NCBI GenBank assembly: GCA_017507385.1
Contig: JAFWAX010000081.1
Coordinates: 1 to 59,859, forward strand
Length of the DNA stretch: 59,859 bases
Origin: Bacteroidaceae bacterium
GTDB lineage: Bacteria > Bacteroidota > Bacteroidia > Bacteroidales > Bacteroidaceae
Direction of reading: 5' to 3'
Position numbers and translations under genes: made by a program. Below, one piece after another: positions 8,175 to 15,923 of this stretch (position 1 is the first letter of the stretch; each line of letters starts with the position of its first letter). A model generated the notes under the pieces. That model was not told where the DNA came from, did not search any database, and saw only the letters and a program-made list of their open reading frames with translations.

Positions 8175-8645
8175 TTATCCGAAACAGATGTTCATAATCT
8201 CAAACTTCATCACACCACGGGGAACTGTTACTTCTGCTACATCGCCAACTTTCTTTCCCAGAAGTCCCTGAGCAATTGGTGTCTTGATAGAAATCTTGTT
8301 TTCACGCAAATTAGCTTCACCTTCGCTCACAATCGTGTAAGCAAGTTTCATACCATTCTCGATATTTTTGAGTTCCACCTTTGAAAGAATCTGAACTTCA
8401 TCTGTTTTTGTCAGCTTTGAAGGGTCAAGAATCTTAGCCTCTGCAAGAGTTGCTTTCAATTCTGCAATTCTTGTCTCGAGCTTTCCCTGCGCCTCTTTAG
8501 CTGCATCATATTCTGCATTTTCAGAGAGGTCGCCCTTTTCACGAGCCTCCGCAATCTGTCGGATTACCTCAGGACGGTCAACCTCCTCCAACTGCTTAAT
8601 TTGGGCACGCAGCTTGTCGTAGCCCTCCTGTGACATATAAGCCAT
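8175..8645 (-). CDS. greA: Transcription elongation factor GreA
   Basis: A 156-residue GreA. The N-terminal coiled coil is seen in EGYDKLRAQIKQLEEVDRP, with the acidic tip motif GDLSENAEYDAAKEAQ, and the C-terminal FKBP-like domain ends in EVTVPRGVMKFEIMNICFG. It binds the secondary channel of RNA polymerase and rescues backtracked complexes by transcript cleavage. It is the first gene of a six-gene minus-strand unit ending in menD. Confidence 0.96.
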   Translation of the reverse strand: MAYMSQEGYDKLRAQIKQLEEVDRPEVIRQIAEAREKGDLSENAEYDAAKEAQGKLETRIAELKATLAEAKILDPSKLTKTDEVQILSKVELKNIENGMKLAYTIVSEGEANLRENKISIKTPIAQGLLGKKVGDVAEVTVPRGVMKFEIMNICFG

Positions 8646-8733
8646 AATATTTCCTTTTTTAATTAGTTAAATTTTAGTATTAAAGCATAGATTTTCGTCC
8701 TGCTCCAATCAGCGGACTAAAAGAAAAAGAATC

Positions 8734-8785
8734 CCGACACCATCTGATGTCGGAACCCTTCCAATCTTTTTCGTCTGCAAAGGTA
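8734..8785 (-). promoter_or_regulatory. greA promoter followed by a terminator-like leader hairpin
   Basis: On the minus strand a -7 box TACCTTTG lies at 8785-8778, with a weak TTGT-like element about 19 nt upstream. Downstream of it, inside the predicted greA leader, CCGACA (8753-8748) pairs with TGTCGG (8739-8734) and is followed by GATTCTTTTTCTTTT. The hairpin may end transcripts from the barrel gene upstream (stop at 8826). If the promoter is right, greA transcripts must pass through it too. Confidence 0.6.
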
Positions 8786-8825
8786 CGGCTTTTTCTTTTA
8801 CCACACAACTTTTTCACACTTTTTT

Positions 8826-10451
8826 TTAGAAACTCACGGCAAAACCAGCAAGGAAATTTGCACCAATGTTACGATAGCCGAAATAGCGGTCATAGTTCTG
8901 GTTCAAGAGGTTATCGCCTTTGACAAACAGCGTGAGCGGATGCAGCGTATAGCGCACACTGGCACCGAGATTCATCGTGTTGCTCCTCTCATAGCTGTAG
9001 CTGCCGACAACAGGCGCATCAGGTTCGCTGTAGCAAGCGAAAGCCCAATCCAGCCCCACAACCAGCTGCTGCATCTTCACATCCAGCTTCCAGTCCATGC
9101 TGAACACCGGGCGTACATACGAGCCCTTTATCCACTCATCACCATGCTTGTTGCTCTCGATGTTCAACCTGTTTTTCGCATCCAAGCGCAGTATGTCTGC
9201 CCAAGTGTAAGTGAAATCGGCATTCACATAGAAACATCTGCTCTTTCTGAACTCCATCAGCGGATAAACGTAATCTCTCAACGACGCCATAAATCCTCCC
9301 ATGTCAGCATGATGCTCCGCCATATCAAAACCACCGCTCACATCAGCATTCCATCCAGCCATTCCCTTCAAGCGGTATCCAATCTTTGCATCCAGCTGAT
9401 GAAACTCAGCCTCCACATCAGCAGGCACATTGTTCAAGACAAAATAAGGATTCAGCCCTGACAAGCTGCGGAAGTCATTGTCCTTTTCATAACCTCGCAC
9501 CTCGGCATACACATCGCTGTTCCCGTCAAGACGATAGACAAACTCCACATCGGGAGCCACCCGCCCCTCAGCACTGGCAAACACTCCGAGCTTCAGCCTC
9601 ATCAAATCCGAGTTATATATATAATGTGGGGTGAAACGGAAACGTGCAGCGCCTTCCAATCCGTCAGTCTTGTAAGATGAGTTCACAAACTCCACGCCCA
9701 AGCCCGCACGCTGCACATCGTCCAGCTGATATGCCACATCCGCATTGGCATGAATCAGCATCTCGCCCAGCTTCTCTTGCAGACTCGTCAAGTAGTTCTG
9801 CTGGAAGAACTTCACCCCAGCCGAAGCGCCCACCGTCAGTCCTCCCGTCCTATAAGGGTCAATGCCAATCACCGCATTTCCCAGCACATTGTGCTGCTTA
9901 TCCGTATCTCCCCCATACGCCAGATAGTTGAACAGATGGTTTTCAAAAGCACCCTTCACATAGAAGTCTGCCCCATTGGCAAAGCGATGGCTGTACTTCA
10001 GCGCCGCCCTGTTCCTATAGTCACGGCTCTTCCATTCCTCTACACCAAAGCAGTCATTCTCACGAGTCTTTCCATTAAAACCCTTCAACGACAGGTCGAG
10101 CGCAAGCGCATCCTTGTCGGTAAAGTCAAACTGATAGGCTATTTGCCCGTCAAGATTGCCATGGCTTCCGCCTCCCAGATGAACATACCCTCTGGAGTCT
10201 CCCTCTTTGACCGCATCGCTTCTGTAGTCCCCGATTGGCGACTCCACGAAACTTTGCAGCGGCTGGCTCTGCAGCGCATACTCCATCGTGTATTGCTGCA
10301 CCTTCGTTTCTGCCGCCTTAGCCTTCACTTCCACTTTCTTCGCATCTGACACCACAGGCTTCACTTCGTTTGTAACCTCCACCGTATTGTCCAGCTGCGC
10401 CATCACTGGCATGGTCATCGCCGCTGCCAGCATCGTTAACAAATATCTCAT
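8826..10451 (-). CDS. TonB-receptor-like outer-membrane beta-barrel protein
   Basis: A 541-residue protein with a signal peptide (MRYLLTMLAAAMTMPVMAQ) followed by a Lys/Val-rich linker. It then has a long series of amphipathic beta strands and ends in a C-terminal aromatic strand (ANFLAGFAVSF), the typical barrel assembly signal. Strands such as YLLTSL/GLTVGASAGVKF and NLGASVRYTLHPLTLF look like the C-terminal part of TonB-dependent receptors. There is no plug domain, and no TonB box is obvious. It follows the TPR protein by 14 bp, so the two probably act together at the outer membrane. The substrate is unknown. Confidence 0.75.
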   Translation of the reverse strand: MRYLLTMLAAAMTMPVMAQLDNTVEVTNEVKPVVSDAKKVEVKAKAAETKVQQYTMEYALQSQPLQSFVESPIGDYRSDAVKEGDSRGYVHLGGGSHGNLDGQIAYQFDFTDKDALALDLSLKGFNGKTRENDCFGVEEWKSRDYRNRAALKYSHRFANGADFYVKGAFENHLFNYLAYGGDTDKQHNVLGNAVIGIDPYRTGGLTVGASAGVKFFQQNYLTSLQEKLGEMLIHANADVAYQLDDVQRAGLGVEFVNSSYKTDGLEGAARFRFTPHYIYNSDLMRLKLGVFASAEGRVAPDVEFVYRLDGNSDVYAEVRGYEKDNDFRSLSGLNPYFVLNNVPADVEAEFHQLDAKIGYRLKGMAGWNADVSGGFDMAEHHADMGGFMASLRDYVYPLMEFRKSRCFYVNADFTYTWADILRLDAKNRLNIESNKHGDEWIKGSYVRPVFSMDWKLDVKMQQLVVGLDWAFACYSEPDAPVVGSYSYERSNTMNLGASVRYTLHPLTLFVKGDNLLNQNYDRYFGYRNIGANFLAGFAVSF

Positions 10452-10465
10452 ATCACTTCAGTGTT

Positions 10466-12463
10466 TCAGTTCTCCAATCCTTCCATTTTCGCATCAATCA
10501 GCACTTTGATGTCATCCTCCTCCTTATAATTTGCCTTCAGCGACTCCAGCGTCTGCTTAGCCTCCACCAAACGGTCTTGCGCCTTATAGACATCGCTCAG
10601 CAAGACAAATGCACGCGCCAGCCAATACGGCCTGCCAATGCCTTCATCTATCGCCTTGTTGAGCAGCTGCTCCGCCTCCAGGTACTGCCCCGCATCATAC
10701 AAAGCCTGCGCTGCCACCACAGGCGCCTTTGCCGCCTCCGTCTCAATAGAGTCCTGAGCAGCAGCTATCGAATCTTGAATGGCAATGTTTGTCGCCATGT
10801 TGGTCAGCTCATCACTCGCCTTCTTGGCATATTCGCTGTTGGGATACCTCATGGCAATAGAGCCGAACACAGCCGCTGCCTCGTCTTCTCGACCAGACAG
10901 CACATAGGCACGCCCCTGCTCATAAAGCGCCTGAGCGCCCAACTTTGATGCCGGATACTCCGCATTCATCTGCTGAATCAGCTCCACCTTCTTTTCATAG
11001 TTTCCCCGCAAACCTTCGATGTAAGCCTGCTGCAGCATCGAATAGTCTCCCAACGCATAGTACGTCTGCTTGGCAATGGTATATTGAGCATTTGCCTCGT
11101 CATAGCTGCGCATGTTCAGATAGCAGTCGCCCATGCGGTTGCAGGCATCAGCTTTCATCGAGGTGTTCGCATCGTCTAAGGCAACGAGCTTCTGGAACTG
11201 CGTTATGGCCGCATTATACTTTTGCAGCTTGAATTGAGCATAGCCCAAGCTATACACAGCATAAGCATGATTCTTCAGCGTTCCACTCTGTGTGCGAGCG
11301 CCCAAGTTAATGGCCGTGTTCAAGTCGCTGGCAGCCTGAGCATAGTTGCCCAGACGATAATTGCAGTCACCCTTGATGTAGTAGGATTCCGCATACGCCT
11401 CTGCATCCTGATTGCCCAACGCCACAGCCTGCCCTGCATACGTCAGCGCCTCCTGAATGCGGTTGCCATTCAAGTTTTCAAAAGCCAGATTGTACAGCAC
11501 CTTCTGCTTGTCTGCCTGAGCAGCCGTATTCGGCTCCTGCACCTTGCTGATAGCATCAAGCGCCTTCGAATAGTCCTTCTTGGTCATATAGACACCTGTC
11601 AGGCACTGCGACACCGAAGCAGCATACCGAGAAGATGGGAACTCGCTCAAGAACTGCTCCATCACAGCAATCGTGCCGGGCGAAGACTGCTCATGCTGCA
11701 TCAGTGCATAGTTATACAACGCCTGCTCACGAAGCTCTGGAATGACAGACATCTGTGCGGCAGTCTGAAAAGCCCTCTGCGCTTCAGTCCTTTTCCCCTT
11801 GCGCAATGCAGCAACACCGGCATGCAGCCAAGCATTCTGACTCATCTCGTCAGGCACTGACGCCGCCGAAGCAGATGCCACCCACATGGCATAAGCCTTG
11901 TCGAGCGCACCTCCATTATAGTAGCACATGCCCAGCTTATACTGAGAGGTGCGTGTCTTCTCGCCTGCCTCCAGATAAGGCACAGCTCGTTGATATTGCC
12001 CCTCATCATACAGCCGCTCACCAGCCAATCTATACAACACGTCATTATAGCTGCTCATCTCCGCTCCCAAATCCGTCAACGGATATGCCACTTCCACCAC
12101 TTGCCCTTCCGCGCCGAAGAACATCTCCAGCGCCTCGTCCACCTGCTCGTTCCTGATGTGCAGATTCCGCTTCAGCACAGCCAGCACATCCGCATAGGGC
12201 GAATGAGGATTCTCCTTCAGCCACTCGCCCATATTGTCCAGCGTCCCCGGAGTGTCCAGCACATAGTCACAAACCAGGCTGAGCGCTTCCGCCTCTTGCC
12301 GTTCTCTCGCACTGCCAGCCTTCTCTTCCAAAAAGCGCGTCAACTGCTGCTTTGCGCCATAGTAGTGGCCGTCCGCCACCGCCTTCACTGCCGTCTGCTG
12401 CGCCTGCATGCACAAAGCTGCACCAGCCATCAGCCACGACAACAACATTCTTTTCTTCTTCAT
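10466..12463 (-). CDS. Exported tetratricopeptide-repeat protein
   Basis: A 665-residue protein made of a signal peptide (RMLLSWLMAGAALCMQAQ) and many TPR-type helix pairs, for example AAITQFQKLVALDDANTSMK, GDCYLNMRSYDEANAQY and ALYEQGRAYVLSGREDEAA. It resembles periplasmic TPR scaffolds such as YbgF/BamD relatives. The ATG at 12463 is used because the frame upstream crosses the promoter box at 12495-12488. The barrel protein is 14 bp downstream. The likely role is a periplasmic assembly or docking platform for that partner, as inference from the pairing. Confidence 0.8.
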   Translation of the reverse strand: MKKKRMLLSWLMAGAALCMQAQQTAVKAVADGHYYGAKQQLTRFLEEKAGSARERQEAEALSLVCDYVLDTPGTLDNMGEWLKENPHSPYADVLAVLKRNLHIRNEQVDEALEMFFGAEGQVVEVAYPLTDLGAEMSSYNDVLYRLAGERLYDEGQYQRAVPYLEAGEKTRTSQYKLGMCYYNGGALDKAYAMWVASASAASVPDEMSQNAWLHAGVAALRKGKRTEAQRAFQTAAQMSVIPELREQALYNYALMQHEQSSPGTIAVMEQFLSEFPSSRYAASVSQCLTGVYMTKKDYSKALDAISKVQEPNTAAQADKQKVLYNLAFENLNGNRIQEALTYAGQAVALGNQDAEAYAESYYIKGDCNYRLGNYAQAASDLNTAINLGARTQSGTLKNHAYAVYSLGYAQFKLQKYNAAITQFQKLVALDDANTSMKADACNRMGDCYLNMRSYDEANAQYTIAKQTYYALGDYSMLQQAYIEGLRGNYEKKVELIQQMNAEYPASKLGAQALYEQGRAYVLSGREDEAAAVFGSIAMRYPNSEYAKKASDELTNMATNIAIQDSIAAAQDSIETEAAKAPVVAAQALYDAGQYLEAEQLLNKAIDEGIGRPYWLARAFVLLSDVYKAQDRLVEAKQTLESLKANYKEEDDIKVLIDAKMEGLEN

Positions 12464-12487
12464 TGCTGATAATTCTATTTTCATGTA

Positions 12488-12495
12488 CAAAGATA
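12488..12495 (-). promoter_or_regulatory. -7 box of the TPR/barrel operon
   Basis: TATCTTTG reads at 12495-12488 on the minus strand, 25 nt before the ATG at 12463. The -33 element is not clear. Confidence 0.65.
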
Positions 12496-12750
12496 CGGAT
12501 ATTTCATTCAATTCTAGCGACATTAACAATATATAACGTCTGTTCGACGTAATGATGATGCAATAATCCTGCTTTTGTCAATGATTTCCGCATCCATTTC
12601 AGGCTTCTTAGTCATCAAGCTGCAAGCAATAAGCCCGCACGAGCATGTTGGCGCAACAGGAGAACTTTTCTCACGTCAAACTCACGTTAAAGAGGAAAAT
12701 TGAATCCGCTTTACTTTTTTTCTCCCCTGCTCAAGACCATGCCTTAATAT

Positions 12751-12816
12751 ACCGTACCCCTCGGGTCCGCCAAGGTGGACCCGAGGGGTACGGTGCATCG
12801 GACCCGAGGGGTACGA
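12751..12816. repeat. GTACCCCTCG-class palindrome with a third arm (module A)
   Basis: A 21-nt arm (12751-12771, starting ACCGTACCCCTCGGG) is matched by an inverted arm at 12774-12794 with one mismatch and a 2-nt loop. A second inverted arm, 16 nt identical to the core of the first (GGACCCGAGGGGTACG), is at 12800-12815. The left arm can therefore pair with either right arm. The same GTACCCCTCG core forms a palindrome at 32178-32215. Confidence 0.9.
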
Positions 12817-12923
12817 TTTGGGCGACAACAAGCATATTGATTCACCAGAAAGAAGAGAAGGATTGCATCGCCCTAAAACTGAAGCGATTAGAAAAAGGCG
12901 TCAGCTTTGGCGAAAAAATATTG

Positions 12924-13013
12924 TATCTTTGCAAGGGAAAACAGATGAAAAACACAGTTAAAAGTATTCGTTTACTCTCATTTCTAATCAGAGTAAACCT
13001 ATTGGCAGAATGA
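12924..13013 (+). other. Possible promoter and 22-residue ORF
   Basis: TATCTTTG at 12924-12931 is a good -7 box. An ORF begins at ATG 12945 and ends at TGA 13011-13013 (MKNTVKSIRLLSFLIRVNLL and two more residues). The peptide is short, basic and hydrophobic. It could be a leader, a toxin-like peptide or chance. A longer reading of the frame (from 12645) crosses the palindrome and is not believable. The rest of 12464-13102 apart from this and module A shows no gene to me. Confidence 0.3.
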
Positions 13014-13102
13014 AGTACGCACTGAATTAATTCCACCAACGAATAACATCATTTTCTCCTCACCTCAAATGTAACTCATGCAGTGTTATAACATCGACAA
13101 TA

Positions 13103-13150
13103 AAAAGCCCTCTCCATAATTTCTTGAGCACAAGCAAATTGCGGAGAGGA
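13103..13150 (-). terminator. Terminator of the SusD-like gene
   Basis: On the minus strand, CCTCTCC with CAATTT (13149-13134) pairs with AAATTATGGAGAGG (13122-13109) across a loop of about 13 nt. It is followed by GCTTTTTATTG. The position is 60-100 nt after the stop of the SusD-like lipoprotein gene. Confidence 0.8.
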
Positions 13151-13206
13151 CTTACTATTGGTCTGCGGTTTCTGCATCAATGCGGATGTAGATAGAGGCG
13201 GAACTT

Positions 13207-15507
13207 CTAATATCCCGGATTCTGTGTTAACATCATATTAAACCTCATCTCCGAGGAAGGAATGGGCAAAAGTAAGCGATTATTTTCTATGCCACACACA
13301 TCCTGCGCCAACCCGTTTCGCTTGAGAAAAGCAAAGTATGTACCGCTGTAAAGCAGAAGATGCTCACGCAGTTCTTTGATACGGAACAGCACATCTCCCT
13401 CTGCCAGCACGAGCGACTTGGCTTGAGCCACTGCCTCAACAAGACTGTTTGCCTCGCTAGCTCTGCCTGCATGGTAGCAGCATTCTGCCAATGACAGGTA
13501 CACATCACTAAGGGTGATATAAGGCGTCACTTGGGGAGAAACAATCGTTGCGCGTGTGACCCTCTCATTTTGCAATGCAAAGATGACCTCCGTGCTGTTT
13601 TCCACAGAAACGTAAGAGGACTCCAAGTCTATTGATGGGGCGAAGTTCGTAGAGGCATCCAAACGATAGAATCCATTATCCATCACAGAGCGGAGCAATG
13701 GCATAGCCTCATCGTATCGCCCTTCATACATATAGAGATTGGCAAGAAGCACACGAGCTACATCCTTCGACACAAAGAAGAATCCATCAGCCCCCTCAAG
13801 CGACTCGTTTTTCTTCTCTTCCAAATTCTCGACAGCAGACAGCAGTTTCTCCTGCATATCGGCAAGGATGAATCTCTCCGATGTGCGCGGAACACCCGAC
13901 ATAGCATTGTCCAGTTGGCTATAATCAGTCAGATAGGGAACACCACCCCATCCGTACAGAAGAGTCGAGTACCAGAAAGCACTCAACACATTACAGAAGT
14001 CGCTATATACATTCAGCATCCCCTCGTCCATCCTCTTCAGCAGCAGCAACTGTGTGTTGGCGCTATAGAAGCGCTCCCACGCATTTTCAACATAACGATC
14101 TTCCGGCGTGATGTTAGCAACAGTATTCGCCTCTTTGTTGTTCCAATAGTTCTGTTCCAAAACTGAATAGCTCTGCATCCCAGACAGCAGATGATCTGCC
14201 AAATTACCCACTATATACTTTCCTTCATGCCCAAGCAAAGGCACGTCTTCAACAGGAATCTTTACCACGCCAGCCTCTTGTGTCAGGGTGACTGTTGCCA
14301 CCACATTGCCTATATAATCATAGAGCAAAACGCTTTTCTTCTTCTCTCTTTTGGAAGTTAAAGGAGATACAACTATTTTCAACGTATTGTTCTCTATTGA
14401 CTTCGTAAGATTTATTTCCCCATCTCTGAAAGCAGAAGGGTCGTACTTATCGTACAAATCGACGAACTTCTCTTCCGTCACAATATCACTTGGTCCAACA
14501 AACTCCAAATCACCATCTCCAATCTGTTGCTCCAAATAAACAGGCACGGGAGAATTTATCTGAATGGTGTATGTTCCGCCCTCGTTGGGAACAGAGATTT
14601 CCGCACAATCCAACCTCACTTCTTCACCCTCCTTCATCACTTCATCACCCACGATGCCATTATCATTCCAGTCAACAAAAGAAACAAGGTCTTTTACACT
14701 CACATCAATACCTAACGAGCTATATCGTTCAACTATATTTTCTTTGATGTCTGCCAGTTCGCCAACAAGCTTTCCTTTATCTTTTCTTATCTGCGAACGT
14801 ATTGCCTCTGAAAAGGTTCCTGTCCTGCCAAACTCTTCGCTCAGTTTTGCCAGATATTCTGTCAAAGCCGCCTCGCTTCTGTCCACAAGCAATAAAGATG
14901 AAATGGCTATCAATGCTGCAGACTCGCCTGTCCCTGCTATGATGGAGAATTGCGAAGCATCCTTGGAGGTATATTTCTCTAAGCCAAACTGCCTTAGCAA
15001 TTCCTCTTGCGCTTGTCTGTTAGCCGACTCAAACCTGCTGCCCGAAGAGATAAGATTCCTCATGCGAGTGTATTTCAGATGGGTCAGCACATTGACGTTT
15101 ACCGTCTGCTTATCTGACAAATCTGCCAGAGCCCGCAAAGTTAATGTACCATCAGAAAGCGCACCTTCCACTTCATTGAAAAAGTATCCAGTAGCCATCA
15201 GTTCTGCATAAGGGGATTGAAATTCTTTACTGCCCAACGTGAAATTGCCCAAATCATCATTGATAGTAGTGCTGTACATCTCACCCGTTACTTGCAGACG
15301 CTCATTCATCGGTTGCACTGTAATAGTGGAGCCGCTGACAAACGGTCCTTTTTCTACTTTTCCGCTAACATTGTAGCTTGCCGGTGGAAGTTCTTCACCT
15401 CCCTCATCACTGCTACAAGAAACTGAAGAGATGCACAAGAACAAAAGGCTGTTCAAGAGAAAAACATTCTTCGAGGTCTTTTCAAACATTACTTTTTTCA
15501 TTTTCAT
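13207..15507 (-). CDS. Hybrid lipoprotein with a C-terminal SusD/RagB-like domain
   Basis: A 766-residue protein. A lipoprotein signal peptide ends in SSVSC with Cys31 as the lipidated residue. Residues about 45-260 match a domain common in Bacteroidota lipoproteins (VSGKVEKGPFVSGSTITVQ, LRALADLSDKQTVNVNVLTH). An Ig/BACON-like beta segment follows (EISVPNEGGTYTIQINSPVP). The last ~330 residues look SusD-like: TPR-type helices (VARVLLANLYMYEGRYDEAM) and the terminal R.N.MLTQNPGY, as in SusD proteins that end QNPGY. SusD proteins bind glycans beside a SusC porin, but no SusC is nearby. The barrel gene downstream is not adjacent. Confidence 0.8.
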   Translation of the reverse strand: MKMKKVMFEKTSKNVFLLNSLLFLCISSVSCSSDEGGEELPPASYNVSGKVEKGPFVSGSTITVQPMNERLQVTGEMYSTTINDDLGNFTLGSKEFQSPYAELMATGYFFNEVEGALSDGTLTLRALADLSDKQTVNVNVLTHLKYTRMRNLISSGSRFESANRQAQEELLRQFGLEKYTSKDASQFSIIAGTGESAALIAISSLLLVDRSEAALTEYLAKLSEEFGRTGTFSEAIRSQIRKDKGKLVGELADIKENIVERYSSLGIDVSVKDLVSFVDWNDNGIVGDEVMKEGEEVRLDCAEISVPNEGGTYTIQINSPVPVYLEQQIGDGDLEFVGPSDIVTEEKFVDLYDKYDPSAFRDGEINLTKSIENNTLKIVVSPLTSKREKKKSVLLYDYIGNVVATVTLTQEAGVVKIPVEDVPLLGHEGKYIVGNLADHLLSGMQSYSVLEQNYWNNKEANTVANITPEDRYVENAWERFYSANTQLLLLKRMDEGMLNVYSDFCNVLSAFWYSTLLYGWGGVPYLTDYSQLDNAMSGVPRTSERFILADMQEKLLSAVENLEEKKNESLEGADGFFFVSKDVARVLLANLYMYEGRYDEAMPLLRSVMDNGFYRLDASTNFAPSIDLESSYVSVENSTEVIFALQNERVTRATIVSPQVTPYITLSDVYLSLAECCYHAGRASEANSLVEAVAQAKSLVLAEGDVLFRIKELREHLLLYSGTYFAFLKRNGLAQDVCGIENNRLLLPIPSSEMRFNMMLTQNPGY

Positions 15508-15544
15508 AAGTTTTAAAACAAAAGGCGGAACTGTTCGATGCTTA

Positions 15545-15671
15545 TCTGAAACTCGGTTACCGCCAAGTAGACCTATAATGAAACAAGCAAGAACAGCTCA
15601 CGCCTAACAGACGTGAGCCTTCTGTCTGCTTGTTCTTTCATTATGAATGTTTTGGCGGTATTCAGTTTCAA
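15545..15671 (-). repeat. Large nested hairpin in the leader of the SusD-like gene
   Basis: Outer arms 15545-15566 (CTGAAACTCGGTTACCGCCAA) and 15652-15671 are inverse with a few mismatches. Inner arms (AATGAAA, ACAAGCA and CTCACG blocks, 15577-15603 and 15612-15642) add a second, longer imperfect stem. If transcription starts after the -7 box at 15799-15792, this structure lies in the 5' leader and ends about 38 nt before the ATG. A small hairpin GAGGA/TCCTC lies at 15761-15775. Confidence 0.8.
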
Positions 15672-15791
15672 AGAACAAGAGCAAAAGCTCAATCTATATG
15701 TATAAGTATGAACAGAAACGCTATTCTGCAAGTTAATATAATTACAATTCCCCTTCAATAGAGGAATGCATCCTCTTCGTCAAGAACATCG

Positions 15792-15799
15792 CAAAGATA
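15792..15799 (-). promoter_or_regulatory. -7 box of the SusD-like gene
   Basis: TATCTTTG reads at 15799-15792 on the minus strand. It implies an unusually long leader of about 280 nt before the ATG at 15507, and that leader contains the nested hairpin. Confidence 0.6.
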
Positions 15800-15895
15800 C
15801 AACATTTACTCAAGATTTTCTTCCTTTCTCCCCTAAAAAATGTTTTTCATGTCGAATAAGGTTTTCTTTTTGTTCGTTGAACGGAATATTTACCT

Positions 15896-15903
15896 TATCT
15901 TTG
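15896..15903 (+). promoter_or_regulatory. -7 box of nadB
   Basis: TATCTTTG at 15896-15903 lies 20 nt before the ATG at 15924. A TTTG at 15869-15872 would give a slightly long 23-nt spacer. Confidence 0.65.
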
Positions 15904-15923
15904 CATGTCAAATACTTAGAAAA

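Noticed and set aside
12645-12944. N-terminal extension of the small plus-strand ORF at 12945
   Set aside because: It reads through the GTACCCCTCG palindrome and the promoter box, so it is not a plausible coding region.
15573-15758. A 61-codon minus-strand ORF in the leader of the SusD-like gene
   Set aside because: It runs through the large hairpin, and its sequence is explained by the palindrome.
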